Part shown: piece after piece, positions 8,367 through 15,917 of the stretch
How positions within the stretch are numbered: position 1 is the first letter of the stretch
Layout: the number at the start of each line of letters is the position of its first letter
NCBI RefSeq assembly: GCF_900116545.1
Contig: NZ_FPCK01000003.1
Span: 62,001-126,000 of the forward strand
Length of the DNA stretch: 64,000 nt
DNA from: Devosia crocina
Lineage (GTDB): Bacteria > Pseudomonadota > Alphaproteobacteria > Rhizobiales > Devosiaceae
Reading direction: 5' to 3'
The notes under the pieces: generated by a model
Seen by the model: only the letters and a program-made list of their open reading frames with translations
The model's database searches: none
What the model was told of the DNA's origin: nothing
Made by a program: the position numbers and the translations under genes

Positions 8367-9089
8367 ATGCCCAAAACAAAGCGACAGATGCGCCTCACCC
8401 CGCGCCATGTCGCCTATCTCCAGCCCGACATAGTGGTCGAGGCCCTGCCCCCGCCACCCGAGGGCATGACGGAAGCGACCGAGGCCGATCATCGGGAAAC
8501 CATCGCAGAATTCTTTGGCCCGGACGAGCACGAGGAAGTCTGGATCTTTGCCTATGGCTCGCTGATCTGGAACCCGGCCTGCGATTTCGTCGAAGTGCGC
8601 ACCGGCCTCCTCCATGGCTGGCACCGCGCCTTTTGCCTCGGTTGGAACAACCGCTTTCGCGGTTCGGACGAGAATCCCGGGCTCATGCTCGCGCTTGATC
8701 GCGGCGGCTCGTGCAAGGGGGCGCTTTATCGCCTGCCTTCCGACGCACGCGACGAGAACCTCGTCAAACTCTTCGAACGCGAAATGGGCTGGAAGCCCAC
8801 CGCCTTCCCCCCGCGCATGGTCACGGTGCGCTCGGGCGAGCGCAAGATCCGCGCCCTCACCTTCTGCATCGACCGCCATTCGGGGCGCTATGTCTCGGGC
8901 CTTTCGGAAGCCGAGATCGCCGATGTCCTGGCAAGCGCGGTGGGTAGCCGCGGCTCGATGGCCGAATATCTGTTTTCAACGGTGGAGCATCTCGAGCAGA
9001 TGGGCCTTCACGATCCCCACCTCTGGCGCCTGCAGCATCTCGTCGCCACCCGCATCGAAGCGGTTTATGAGGCGGATCGAGAAGTCTGA
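8367..9089 (+). CDS. ChaC-like gamma-glutamylcyclotransferase
   Basis: A 240-residue member of the ChaC/GGCT fold, which cleaves glutathione to 5-oxoproline and Cys-Gly. The diagnostic YGSLIWNP loop lies in WIFAYGSLIWNPACDF (about residue 60), followed by RAFCLGWNNRFRGS and GLMLALDRGGSCKGALYRL, where homologues bind the gamma-glutamyl group. The catalytic Glu position of the fold is plausibly the Glu in LFEREMGW. Start ATG 8367 has AAGGAG six bases upstream, inside a palindromic repeat. It lies between argH and lysA, where related genomes usually have a small lipoprotein gene. A second, divergent ChaC paralogue is at 15206-15769. Confidence 0.88.
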   Translation: MPKTKRQMRLTPRHVAYLQPDIVVEALPPPPEGMTEATEADHRETIAEFFGPDEHEEVWIFAYGSLIWNPACDFVEVRTGLLHGWHRAFCLGWNNRFRGSDENPGLMLALDRGGSCKGALYRLPSDARDENLVKLFEREMGWKPTAFPPRMVTVRSGERKIRALTFCIDRHSGRYVSGLSEAEIADVLASAVGSRGSMAEYLFSTVEHLEQMGLHDPHLWRLQHLVATRIEAVYEADREV

Positions 9090-9150
9090 CTTTTGTTTTT
9101 TTGGGCTTTGGCTTAGGGGTTTTCCCGAAAGCCCACCCAGCACTCAGGCT

Positions 9151-9236
9151 GTCATCCCGGCGCAGGCCGGGACCCATCCTGAGATGCCGCAAATTACCCC
9201 GATCTCAAGATAGACCCCGGCCTGCGCCGGGGTGAC
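9151..9236. repeat. Mosaic intergenic inverted repeat (GTCATCCCGGCGCAGGCCGGG type)
   Basis: An inverted repeat with arms GTCATCCCGGCGCAGGCCGG (from 9151) and the complementary CCGGCCTGCGCCGGGGTGAC (ending 9236), separated by about 40 nt. It belongs to the same broad class as 4867-4940 and 29623-29706. It lies between chaC and lysA, both on the plus strand. Confidence 0.75.
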
Positions 9237-9268
9237 ATCGTGCGGTTGGAACAATCGAGGATGACGCC

Positions 9269-10528
9269 TTGGTCCACCACTTCAACCACCGCGACGGCAC
9301 GCTTTTCGCCGAGGACGTCAATGTCAACGAGCTTGCCGAAAAGGTCGGCACGCCCTTTTACGTCTATTCGGCGGCAACGCTGCGCCGCCATGTCCGTGTC
9401 GTGCGCGAGGCCTTTGAGGGCATCCCGACGCTGATGGCCTATGCCATGAAGGCCAATTCCAACCAGGCAGTTCTTACGCTGATGGCGCGCGAAGGCTGTG
9501 GCGCCGACGTCGTCTCGGGCGGCGAACTGCAGCGCGCCCTTGCCGCCGGCATTCCTGCCGAAAAAATCGTCTTCTCGGGCGTCGCCAAGACCGTCGCCGA
9601 AATGCGCCAGGGCCTGACGGCCGGCATCAAGTGTTTCAACGTCGAAAGCGAGCCCGAGCTTGAACGGCTCTCCATGATCGCGTCCGACATGGGCCTGACC
9701 GCCCGCGTGTCGGTTCGCGTCAACCCGGACGTCGATGCGCGCACACATGCCAAAATCTCGACCGGCAAGAGCGAGAACAAGTTCGGCATTCCCTTTGGGC
9801 GCGCCCGAGAGGTTTATGCACGGATCGCGGCGCTTCCCAATATTGAGGCGGTCGGGGTCGACATGCATATCGGCTCCCAGATCACCGATCTCGAGCCCTT
9901 CGGCAATGCCTTTGGCCTCATGGCCGAACTCGTCGAGGCCCTGCGCGCCGATGGCCACACCATCCACCATGTCGATGTGGGTGGCGGCCTTGGCATTCCC
10001 TATAATCAGAACGAGGATGCCCCGCCGCACCCGTCCGCCTATGCCGCTATTGTCCGCGACAAGGTCGGCCAATTGGGTTGCAGCCTCGTCATCGAACCGG
10101 GGCGGCTGCTCGTCGGCAATGCCGGGATGCTCGTCACCAAGGTTGAATATGTCAAGGAAGGCTCGTCCAACTTCATCATCGTCGATGCTGCGATGAACGA
10201 TCTGATCCGCCCCACCCTTTACGAAGCCCATCACGACGTTGAACTCGTCAACCAGTCCAATTTGCCGCCCATCACCGGCGACATCGTTGGCCCCGTCTGC
10301 GAAACCGGCGATTACCTTGCCAAGGGCCGCACCATTCCCGGCGTCAAGGAAGGCGATCTGCTCTCGATCATGAGCGCGGGGGCTTATGGGGCGGTGATGG
10401 CCTCCACCTACAATTCACGCCCCCTCGTCCCCGAAGTGCTCGTCGATGGGTCCCGCTGGCATGTCATCCGCCCGAGAAAGAGCATCGAGGAACTGCTGGC
10501 ACTCGATTCTGTGCCGAGCTGGATTTGA
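9269..10528 (+). CDS. lysA: Diaminopimelate decarboxylase
   Basis: LysA decarboxylates meso-diaminopimelate to lysine, the last step of the pathway. The 419-residue protein has the fold-III PLP barrel: the PLP Lys is in AYAMKANSN (about residue 60), the GGG loop is in VDVGGGLGIPY, and the C-terminal barrel carries the active-site Cys in VGPVCETGDYLAK. Start is TTG 9269 with GAGG about eight bases upstream; the nearby ATG 9261 is out of frame. The N-terminus HHFNHRDGTLFAEDV matches family starts. The usual adjacent lysA-linked lipoprotein is not seen. It is convergent with cpdR, with 11 bp between the two stops. Confidence 0.95.
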   Translation: MVHHFNHRDGTLFAEDVNVNELAEKVGTPFYVYSAATLRRHVRVVREAFEGIPTLMAYAMKANSNQAVLTLMAREGCGADVVSGGELQRALAAGIPAEKIVFSGVAKTVAEMRQGLTAGIKCFNVESEPELERLSMIASDMGLTARVSVRVNPDVDARTHAKISTGKSENKFGIPFGRAREVYARIAALPNIEAVGVDMHIGSQITDLEPFGNAFGLMAELVEALRADGHTIHHVDVGGGLGIPYNQNEDAPPHPSAYAAIVRDKVGQLGCSLVIEPGRLLVGNAGMLVTKVEYVKEGSSNFIIVDAAMNDLIRPTLYEAHHDVELVNQSNLPPITGDIVGPVCETGDYLAKGRTIPGVKEGDLLSIMSAGAYGAVMASTYNSRPLVPEVLVDGSRWHVIRPRKSIEELLALDSVPSWI

Positions 10529-10539
10529 ACTCAATCCAC

Positions 10540-10950
10540 CTAGTCTTCGCGCGCCTGACGCGCCAGCGACAGGACTTCCACCGGCCGCCCTTCGAGTGCG
10601 TCATCCACTTTGGCGAGCAGATCGGCCAGCGTAAATGGCTTGACGATCACATCGTAAACCAGTGCCTCGAGCCCATGCGCGCGTTCGCGCTGGTCGGCGA
10701 AGCCCGTCATCAGCACGATGGTCACATCGGGAAAGGCCGCGCCCACCTGCAGCGCCAGGGCGATCCCGTCCATCACCGGCATCTTGATATCGGACAAAAG
10801 CAGGTCGAAGCGCCCGCCTTCAGCTTCCATGGTTTCGGCGGCCAATCCACCATCTTCTTCGGCCACGACCTCGTGGCCCTTCATGGTAAGCGCACTCACC
10901 ACGAAAGCGCGGACAGAAGGATCGTCTTCGGCGACGAGAATGCGGGCCAT
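10540..10950 (-). CDS. cpdR: CpdR-type single-domain response regulator
   Basis: A 136-residue stand-alone receiver. It begins MARILVAEDDPSVRAFVV with the acidic pair, the phospho-acceptor Asp is in LLLSDIKMPVMDG (about residue 53), and the switch residues are MTGFADQRERAHG and the Lys in VKPFTLADLL. The sequence pattern closely follows CpdR, which in Caulobacter and rhizobia directs ClpXP to degrade cell-cycle proteins such as PdeA and CtrA when unphosphorylated. ATG 10950 has GGAGA upstream. The C-terminal tail EVLSLARQARED is slightly longer than in Caulobacter. It implies a CckA-ChpT-CtrA phosphorelay in this organism, consistent with the CtrA box at 27153. Confidence 0.85.
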   Translation of the reverse strand: MARILVAEDDPSVRAFVVSALTMKGHEVVAEEDGGLAAETMEAEGGRFDLLLSDIKMPVMDGIALALQVGAAFPDVTIVLMTGFADQRERAHGLEALVYDVIVKPFTLADLLAKVDDALEGRPVEVLSLARQARED

Positions 10951-11029
10951 GGAATGTCTCCGGGGGCTGCGGGCCGGCTCGATGACGCCCCTAACGGGCC
11001 GCCACAGCGTCAATATAGGAACTTAGAAC

Positions 11030-12043
11030 TCAGTGGTGAACCGCAGGCGCGTGCGCTTCAACAGGCGTTTCCACCGCATGCTCCTGGGCGTCGTGACTGC
11101 TGGCCCCATGGGGTGCGGCCGCATGATGCTCAGCCTCATGCCCTTCGGCCATAACCGGTTGCTGTGTCTCTGTGCCTTGGTCGGCTGCACGCGCGACTGC
11201 ATCGGCATCCTCGCTGCCATTGGCGCCTGAACGTGCTCCGCCGAAGCTGAGGCGAACCCGCGAAGCGTCCGACGGGGGCAAGGGCAGACGCGTGTCAAAG
11301 GTTGCGCGTTCCCCCGCCATCAGATCGCGCACGCGCGGCGTGACGCTCCATTCATAAACTGCGTGCCCCGTATCATCGAGCAGGCTCACCAAAACCGGCG
11401 GCACCGAGACCGGCCGCGGCATCACGCCCACGATCTGCGCCGAGACGACCAGCACCGGCCGTCCATCGGCTATGGATCGGCTCGATTGCAGGTTCTCGAT
11501 CTCGAGCCCCTGGACATTCACCCCAAGTCCGATCGAGGCATAAACCCCGGCCATGTCGGGAACGCGCTCGACGATCTGGACCCGGCCGAAATAGCCGCCG
11601 AGCACGATCAGCGCCAGCAGCGTTCCGCTGACGATCCGTGCCCCCAGACGCAGGCGCGCCATGGGCAGGCGCGACACCATGGCCCGCTGCCGCCGCGAAA
11701 ATGCCTTTTGTCGCTCCTGCAGTTCGGCCGCCGATTGGCGCTTACTCCCTTTGGCGGGCAGGACCGGATCGCTCGAACCCGCTCCCTCTGGGCTGCTCGC
11801 CTGCTCTTCCTCGGCAAGGGCCCGGTCGAGCGCCTCTTCTTCGATGGCATCGAACAGCCGGTCCGATTCGGCATCGACCGGATCGACGATCCGCAGCTCC
11901 GGCTTGCGCGGGGTGACATCGGGCATCGCCGCCTGCTTCCAGGATTTCTGGCAATTTGCGCACTGCACCTTGCGACCCGCCGAGCCGATGGCTTCATAGG
12001 TCACCTGATATTGTGTCTGGCAGTTGGGGCAGGTGATGATCAT
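11030..12043 (-). CDS. Zinc-ribbon (MJ0042/DUF3426-type) membrane protein
   Basis: A 337-residue protein with an N-terminal zinc ribbon: MIITCPNCQTQYQV, then VQCANCQKSW (Cys-x2-Cys twice). A charged linker of about 100 residues follows, then one membrane helix (ARIVSGTLLALIVLGGYFG) and a beta-rich DUF3426-like domain outside the cytoplasm. The last 40 residues are an Ala/His/Glu-rich tail with at least nine His (for example HEAEHHAAAPHGASSH), which could bind metal. ATG 12043 puts the zinc ribbon at the N-terminus, as in homologues; upstream ribosome binding is weak. It is divergent from ftsE, an order conserved in rhizobia, but its function is not known. Confidence 0.8.
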   Translation of the reverse strand: MIITCPNCQTQYQVTYEAIGSAGRKVQCANCQKSWKQAAMPDVTPRKPELRIVDPVDAESDRLFDAIEEEALDRALAEEEQASSPEGAGSSDPVLPAKGSKRQSAAELQERQKAFSRRQRAMVSRLPMARLRLGARIVSGTLLALIVLGGYFGRVQIVERVPDMAGVYASIGLGVNVQGLEIENLQSSRSIADGRPVLVVSAQIVGVMPRPVSVPPVLVSLLDDTGHAVYEWSVTPRVRDLMAGERATFDTRLPLPPSDASRVRLSFGGARSGANGSEDADAVARAADQGTETQQPVMAEGHEAEHHAAAPHGASSHDAQEHAVETPVEAHAPAVHH

Positions 12044-12253
12044 GGAACCGGCTGATACGAGCAAGGCGTTGGCTCGACCCTAACCGGCACCGGGTTAAAA
12101 CTCCTCAAATCCATGCCAGACCACAATTGTGCCGCTTTCCCCCGTCCAAAGCGGGTGCGATGCCGCCGAGACCGGCGACCACTGCTATGATGGCCCGGTC
12201 TTTGATTCGCCTTGCCTGGGCAAGACCACTGGACGAGCTGGGAGCACCCGTTC

Positions 12254-12916
12254 TTGATCGAATTCGCCGATGTCGGCCTGCGCTATGGCAATGGTCCGGA
12301 AATCCTCCGCGACCTCAACTTCTCTGTCGAGCCCGGCTCGTTCCACTTTTTGACCGGCCCCTCGGGCTCGGGCAAAACCAGCCTGCTGCGCTTGCTTCTG
12401 CTTTCGCTCAAGCCCAGCCGCGGCAAGGTCACCATGTTCAACGAGGACGTGGGCAAGCTCGACCGCGACAGCCTCCTTCAGATGCGCCGCCATATCGGCA
12501 TCGTCTTTCAGGAATTTCGCCTCCTTGATCACCTGACGACCTTCGAGAATGTCGCTTTGCCGCTGCGCGTCCTTGGCCAGCCGGAAAGCGAATACCGGCC
12601 CAATGTCACTGAACTGCTCGAATGGGTCGGCCTTGGCGAGCGCATGCATGCGCTGCCCACTGTTCTCTCCGGCGGTGAAAAGCAGCGTGCCGCCATTGCC
12701 CGAGCCGTTATCGCGCGCCCCAAGATCCTGTTGGCCGACGAGCCGACCGGCAATGTCGATCCAGATCTGTCGAGCCGCCTCGTTCACCTCTTTGCCGAGC
12801 TCAACCGCACCTTGGGCATGACGATCATTCTGGCGACCCACGAACTGCCCTTGCTCGATCGCTTCTCCTATCCGCGCATGGTGCTCAACAAGGGGACACT
12901 GACCATCCATGACTAG
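12254..12916 (+). CDS. ftsE: Cell division ATP-binding protein FtsE
   Basis: This is the ATPase of the FtsEX complex, which couples ATP hydrolysis to periplasmic peptidoglycan hydrolase activation at the septum. Walker A is GPSGSGKTSLLRLL, the Q-loop is IGIVFQEFRLLDHL, the signature is LSGGEKQRAAIARA (the FtsE-type SGGEKQR), and Walker B is ILLADEPTGNVD with the switch His in ATHELPL. TTG 12254 (L-I-E-F-A-D-V-G-L-R-Y) is preferred: it gives the family length of 220 residues and has GGGAG about eight bases upstream. An in-frame ATG at 12212 would add 14 atypical residues. The 3' end overlaps ftsX by 8 bp. Confidence 0.93.
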   Translation: MIEFADVGLRYGNGPEILRDLNFSVEPGSFHFLTGPSGSGKTSLLRLLLLSLKPSRGKVTMFNEDVGKLDRDSLLQMRRHIGIVFQEFRLLDHLTTFENVALPLRVLGQPESEYRPNVTELLEWVGLGERMHALPTVLSGGEKQRAAIARAVIARPKILLADEPTGNVDPDLSSRLVHLFAELNRTLGMTIILATHELPLLDRFSYPRMVLNKGTLTIHD

Positions 12917-13856
12917 GAGCCTGTTGTCTCGCCTGCCCAACTGGGTTCCCCTGCCCCGCCGCGCCGGCGCCGCACCCATCGTGCCGGAGCATTCGGTGGC
13001 CGGACGAACCCTGCTTTTGCTGATCACCATCATGGCGTTTCTGTCGGCCGTGACCCTGGGCGGGGTAGTTCTCGTGCAAAAGTCGGCCATCGCCTGGTCG
13101 GCCGATGTCGGACGCGAGATGACCATCCAGATCCGCCCGGTCGAGGGCGAGATCATGGAAAGCAATTTGCGCACCGCCGTCACCTTGGCGGAAACGACGC
13201 CCGGCGTCGCCGGAGCTCGCGCCCTCAGCATGGCCGAAAGCCAGGCTTTGCTGGAGCCCTGGCTTGGCGCCGGTCTTGACCTGTCCGCCATCGCCATTCC
13301 ACGCCTGATCGTCGTTCAACTGGCCGATCCGGTCGACGCCGATATCGAGCAATTGCAGCGCAACCTGCAGGCGATCAATGGCGCAAGTCTTGATACCCAT
13401 GCCGCCTGGCGCCAGCAGCTCAACACCATGGCTGGTACTGTCGTCGTCTCTGGCCTCCTGGTTCTTGGCCTTATCGGTGTCGCCACGGTTCTCGCCATCA
13501 TCTTCGCAACGCGTGGTGCCATGGCGTCCAATCGTGAAATCGTGGATGTCCTTCATTTCATTGGCGCCTCCAATCGGTTCATCGCTGGCGAATTTCAGGG
13601 GCGGTTTTTGTCGATCGGTCTGCAGGGCGGTTTCTTGGGTGGTCTTCTGGCGGTGCTCTTCTTTCTTCTGATCGGCATGGCTGCCGGATCGGTCCTGCCG
13701 ACCGAAGCGACCGCACAGGTCGGTGTGCTGTTCGGACAATTCGTTCTGGGGTTCGACGGACTGATCTTTATCGCACTTGTCGTGCCGGTGATCGCCGCCC
13801 TGACGGCCATCACTTCCCGCATGACCGTCCGCCGCTATCTCAGCGAAGCCTCGTGA
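12909..13856 (+). CDS. ftsX: Cell division protein FtsX
   Basis: The membrane subunit of FtsEX, 315 residues. Membrane helices are at about 32-54 (TLLLLITIMAFLSAVTLGGVV), 175-200 (TVVVSGLLVLGLIGVATVLAI), 236-262 and 283-303; a periplasmic loop of about 110 residues lies between helices 1 and 2, the part that contacts hydrolase adaptors. The N-terminal cytoplasmic segment is proline- and arginine-rich. The start overlaps the end of ftsE by 8 bp, so the two are translationally coupled. A small GGCGCG-TTG-CGCGCC palindrome (13859-13873) follows the stop but lacks a T-run. The acyltransferase gene comes next on the same strand. Confidence 0.9.
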   Translation: MTRSLLSRLPNWVPLPRRAGAAPIVPEHSVAGRTLLLLITIMAFLSAVTLGGVVLVQKSAIAWSADVGREMTIQIRPVEGEIMESNLRTAVTLAETTPGVAGARALSMAESQALLEPWLGAGLDLSAIAIPRLIVVQLADPVDADIEQLQRNLQAINGASLDTHAAWRQQLNTMAGTVVVSGLLVLGLIGVATVLAIIFATRGAMASNREIVDVLHFIGASNRFIAGEFQGRFLSIGLQGGFLGGLLAVLFFLLIGMAAGSVLPTEATAQVGVLFGQFVLGFDGLIFIALVVPVIAALTAITSRMTVRRYLSEAS

Positions 13857-13961
13857 CGGGCGCGTTGCGCGCCTGAAACAGCCCTCCCGCCAAACCGCCT
13901 CTCGTCAGTGCGCGTTCGGCCCGCTATGGATGAGAAAACTGTGGCCGGAGGACTGTCGCCC

Positions 13962-14783
13962 ATGAGAACCTTATTGCAGGCGATCCGCACGGCGCTGTTC
14001 TACCTCGTGTTCATCGGCCAGACCGCCATTATCGCCATCACCATTGGCCTCATAGCCCTTGTCGCCGGCCGCACCCGCTTCACCTGGGGCCTCGCCAAAT
14101 ACTGGTGCTGGTCCAACCTCCAGTTCCTGCGCTACATCGCCGGGCTCAGAACCGAGGTCCGCGGCGCTGAAAACATCCCCAAAGGCGGCTGTATCATCGC
14201 CAGCAAGCACCAGTCCGACTGGGATGTGTTTGCAATTTTCCCCCATACCGGCCGCCCCGCCTATATCGTCAAGAAGGAGCTGATGAGCATTCCTTTTTTC
14301 GGTTGGGCAGCCCGCTCGCTCGATTGCATCGCCATCGACCGCAAGAGAGGAGCGCAGGCCATTCCCGAAATGATGCGTCAGGCGCGCGCCGCCATTGACC
14401 GGGGCTGCCGCATCGTCATTTTCCCCGAAGGCACCCGAAAAGCACCCCTTGCGCCTGCCGATTACCGCCAGGGCATCGTGCGCATGTACTCCGAACTCAA
14501 TGTGCCCGTCGTGCCCGTGGCGCTCAATTCCGGGCTCTTCTGGGGGCGCAATTCGCCCATCATCTGGCCCGGCCGCGCCGAGGCCGAAATCCTGCCGCCC
14601 ATTCCAGCCGGCCTGCCGCTCGACGTTTTCACCGAACGCTTGCGCACGAGCATCGAAACCCATTCCGACGCGCTTTCGCTTGCCGCGATCGACAACGGCA
14701 TTGCCCGCCCGCTCGACCCCACGCTGATCGAGCGTATCGAGGCGGCGCGGCAGCGCGCCAGACCCGACTCAGTTCAGCCATAA
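13962..14783 (+). CDS. 1-acyl-sn-glycerol-3-phosphate acyltransferase (PlsC-like)
   Basis: A membrane-associated acyltransferase of about 273 residues that likely acylates lysophosphatidic acid in phospholipid synthesis. The catalytic HX4D motif is SKHQSDWDVF (about residues 70-79), block III is the FPEGTRKAP motif (about 152-160), and block IV follows in VPVVPVALNSGLFW. A hydrophobic segment at residues 6-35 anchors it in the inner membrane. ATG 13962 (M-R-T-L-L-Q-A) has GGAGG about ten bases upstream; earlier ATGs (13908, 13926) would add a non-conserved extension. It sits after ftsEX, as in several Hyphomicrobiales. Confidence 0.88.
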   Translation: MRTLLQAIRTALFYLVFIGQTAIIAITIGLIALVAGRTRFTWGLAKYWCWSNLQFLRYIAGLRTEVRGAENIPKGGCIIASKHQSDWDVFAIFPHTGRPAYIVKKELMSIPFFGWAARSLDCIAIDRKRGAQAIPEMMRQARAAIDRGCRIVIFPEGTRKAPLAPADYRQGIVRMYSELNVPVVPVALNSGLFWGRNSPIIWPGRAEAEILPPIPAGLPLDVFTERLRTSIETHSDALSLAAIDNGIARPLDPTLIERIEAARQRARPDSVQP

Positions 14784-14813
14784 ACCCTCGCTTATTTCGC
14801 CCTGCCGGGCAGC

Positions 14814-14848
14814 TTGACTGATTCGCGCATTTTGTTCTAATTTTGTTC
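14814..14848 (+). promoter_or_regulatory. SOS-type promoter with LexA box GTTC-N7-GTTC
   Basis: The -35-like TTGACT (14814-14819) and -10-like TCTAAT (14836-14841) are spaced by 16 nt. Overlapping the -10 is GTTC-TAATTTT-GTTC (14834-14848), an exact match to the alphaproteobacterial LexA operator GTTC-N7-GTTC. The downstream gene starts at 14871 with GGGAGG just before it. Both sequence and placement support LexA repression and DNA-damage induction. Confidence 0.75.
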
Positions 14849-14870
14849 TATTCCGGCAGGGAGGGATAAA

Positions 14871-15218
14871 ATGCTGTCTTGGATCGATGCGGGCCTTGTT
14901 CCCTCTACCGGCCAATCTCGCCTCGGCCACTGGCAGGGCGTATCTGGGAAAATCTACTCGCTCGAAAGCCAGACAATCAGCGACTTCGTGCTGATGGACG
15001 GCGATCTTTACCTGATCGCACGGGGCAATAGCGTTCTTTGGGTCGGCTGCAGTGCCGATCTCGTCAGCGATCCGGCAAGCCGCGTGCGCTTCCGCGATGC
15101 CCTGGCACGCGCCGATGGCGTGTTCCGCCTCTCGCGCCCAGAGATAGACGATGCACGCCTGTCTCTCGTTGCCGATCTTGAAGGCGCCTTGCCGGCCCGG
15201 CTCGATCAGGCCGCCTGA
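14871..15218 (+). CDS. Uncharacterised protein behind a LexA-box promoter
   Basis: A 115-residue soluble protein with no signal peptide or membrane helix. I do not recognise it as a named family. The middle, DGDLYLIARGNSVLWVG followed by CSADLVSDPASRVRFRDAL, loosely resembles the start of a GIY-YIG nuclease core (a LY strand, then a VLxVG strand, then a helix with Arg). That likeness is only visual and the later catalytic Glu is not evident. ATG 14871 has GGGAGG about six bases upstream. The promoter carries an exact LexA box over its -10, so SOS induction is likely. The 3' end overlaps the convergent ChaC gene by 13 bp. Confidence 0.75.
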   Translation: MLSWIDAGLVPSTGQSRLGHWQGVSGKIYSLESQTISDFVLMDGDLYLIARGNSVLWVGCSADLVSDPASRVRFRDALARADGVFRLSRPEIDDARLSLVADLEGALPARLDQAA

Positions 15219-15769
15219 TCTTCGCTTTCGAGCCGCCGCGCCAGATCCATCAGCACCCGATCCTCGATACCGAGGCTTTCGAGATGACGCGCGGTGTTGA
15301 TCACATAGTCGATATTGCGCCCCGAAATGCCGATCCCGGCCCGCACCATGGCCAATTGCTCCTCAAGGCTCAGCCTGCCCGCAAATTGCTCGTGCCTCTC
15401 ATCGATCACGAAGGTCAGCGCTGATACGCGTCGCCCGTCTTCGAGCGCCACCGGCCGCATCACGTCCCGATAGACCTTGGTCACCTGCTCGCGCGCTTCA
15501 AGATATGCCCGGACGCTCGGCCAATCCGCGCCTGCGACCTCGAACACCATGCCCCTGACCGAGCCACCCCGCCGCAAACCGAAGACCAGCCCCGGCCGCT
15601 CGACCGTGCCCCTGTGGTGATGAGAGATGATCGAGAGCGAGCGATGTGCGCCCTTGAGCCGCCCCAGATGTGTCGCGACAAAGGGAAAGCCGGGGTTCCA
15701 GATCAGCGATCCATAGCCGAACACCCAGTGCGTTTGCCCACCACCCTCGTCCTCTGCCATCCTTGCCAC
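15206..15769 (-). CDS. Second ChaC-like gamma-glutamylcyclotransferase
   Basis: A 187-residue ChaC paralogue, shorter than the copy at 8367. The cyclotransferase loop is HWVFGYGSLIWNPGFPF near residue 20, followed by RSLSIISHHHRGT and PGLVFGLRRGGSVRGMVFEV; Glu is present in YLEAREQVTK where the catalytic acid of the fold is expected. The likely role is glutathione or gamma-glutamyl dipeptide degradation. GTG 15769 has GAGG eight bases upstream; ATG 15760 is an alternative that removes three residues. The gene converges with the LexA-linked unknown gene and overlaps its end by 13 bp. The two ChaC copies differ enough to be old paralogues, not a recent duplication. Confidence 0.87.
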   Translation of the reverse strand: MARMAEDEGGGQTHWVFGYGSLIWNPGFPFVATHLGRLKGAHRSLSIISHHHRGTVERPGLVFGLRRGGSVRGMVFEVAGADWPSVRAYLEAREQVTKVYRDVMRPVALEDGRRVSALTFVIDERHEQFAGRLSLEEQLAMVRAGIGISGRNIDYVINTARHLESLGIEDRVLMDLARRLESEDQAA

Positions 15770-15917
15770 CCGCCTTTCCTCTTGCCCGCCTGCACCGGAA
15801 AATCAATCAAAGTTCGGTCTCCGTCACAATACGATCCTTGTCAGGTCTAGTATGAACAAAGGCGAGAGCATGACGACCCGCTTTTGCTTTTGGCCCGCCG
15901 GGAGATAAAACCCACTC

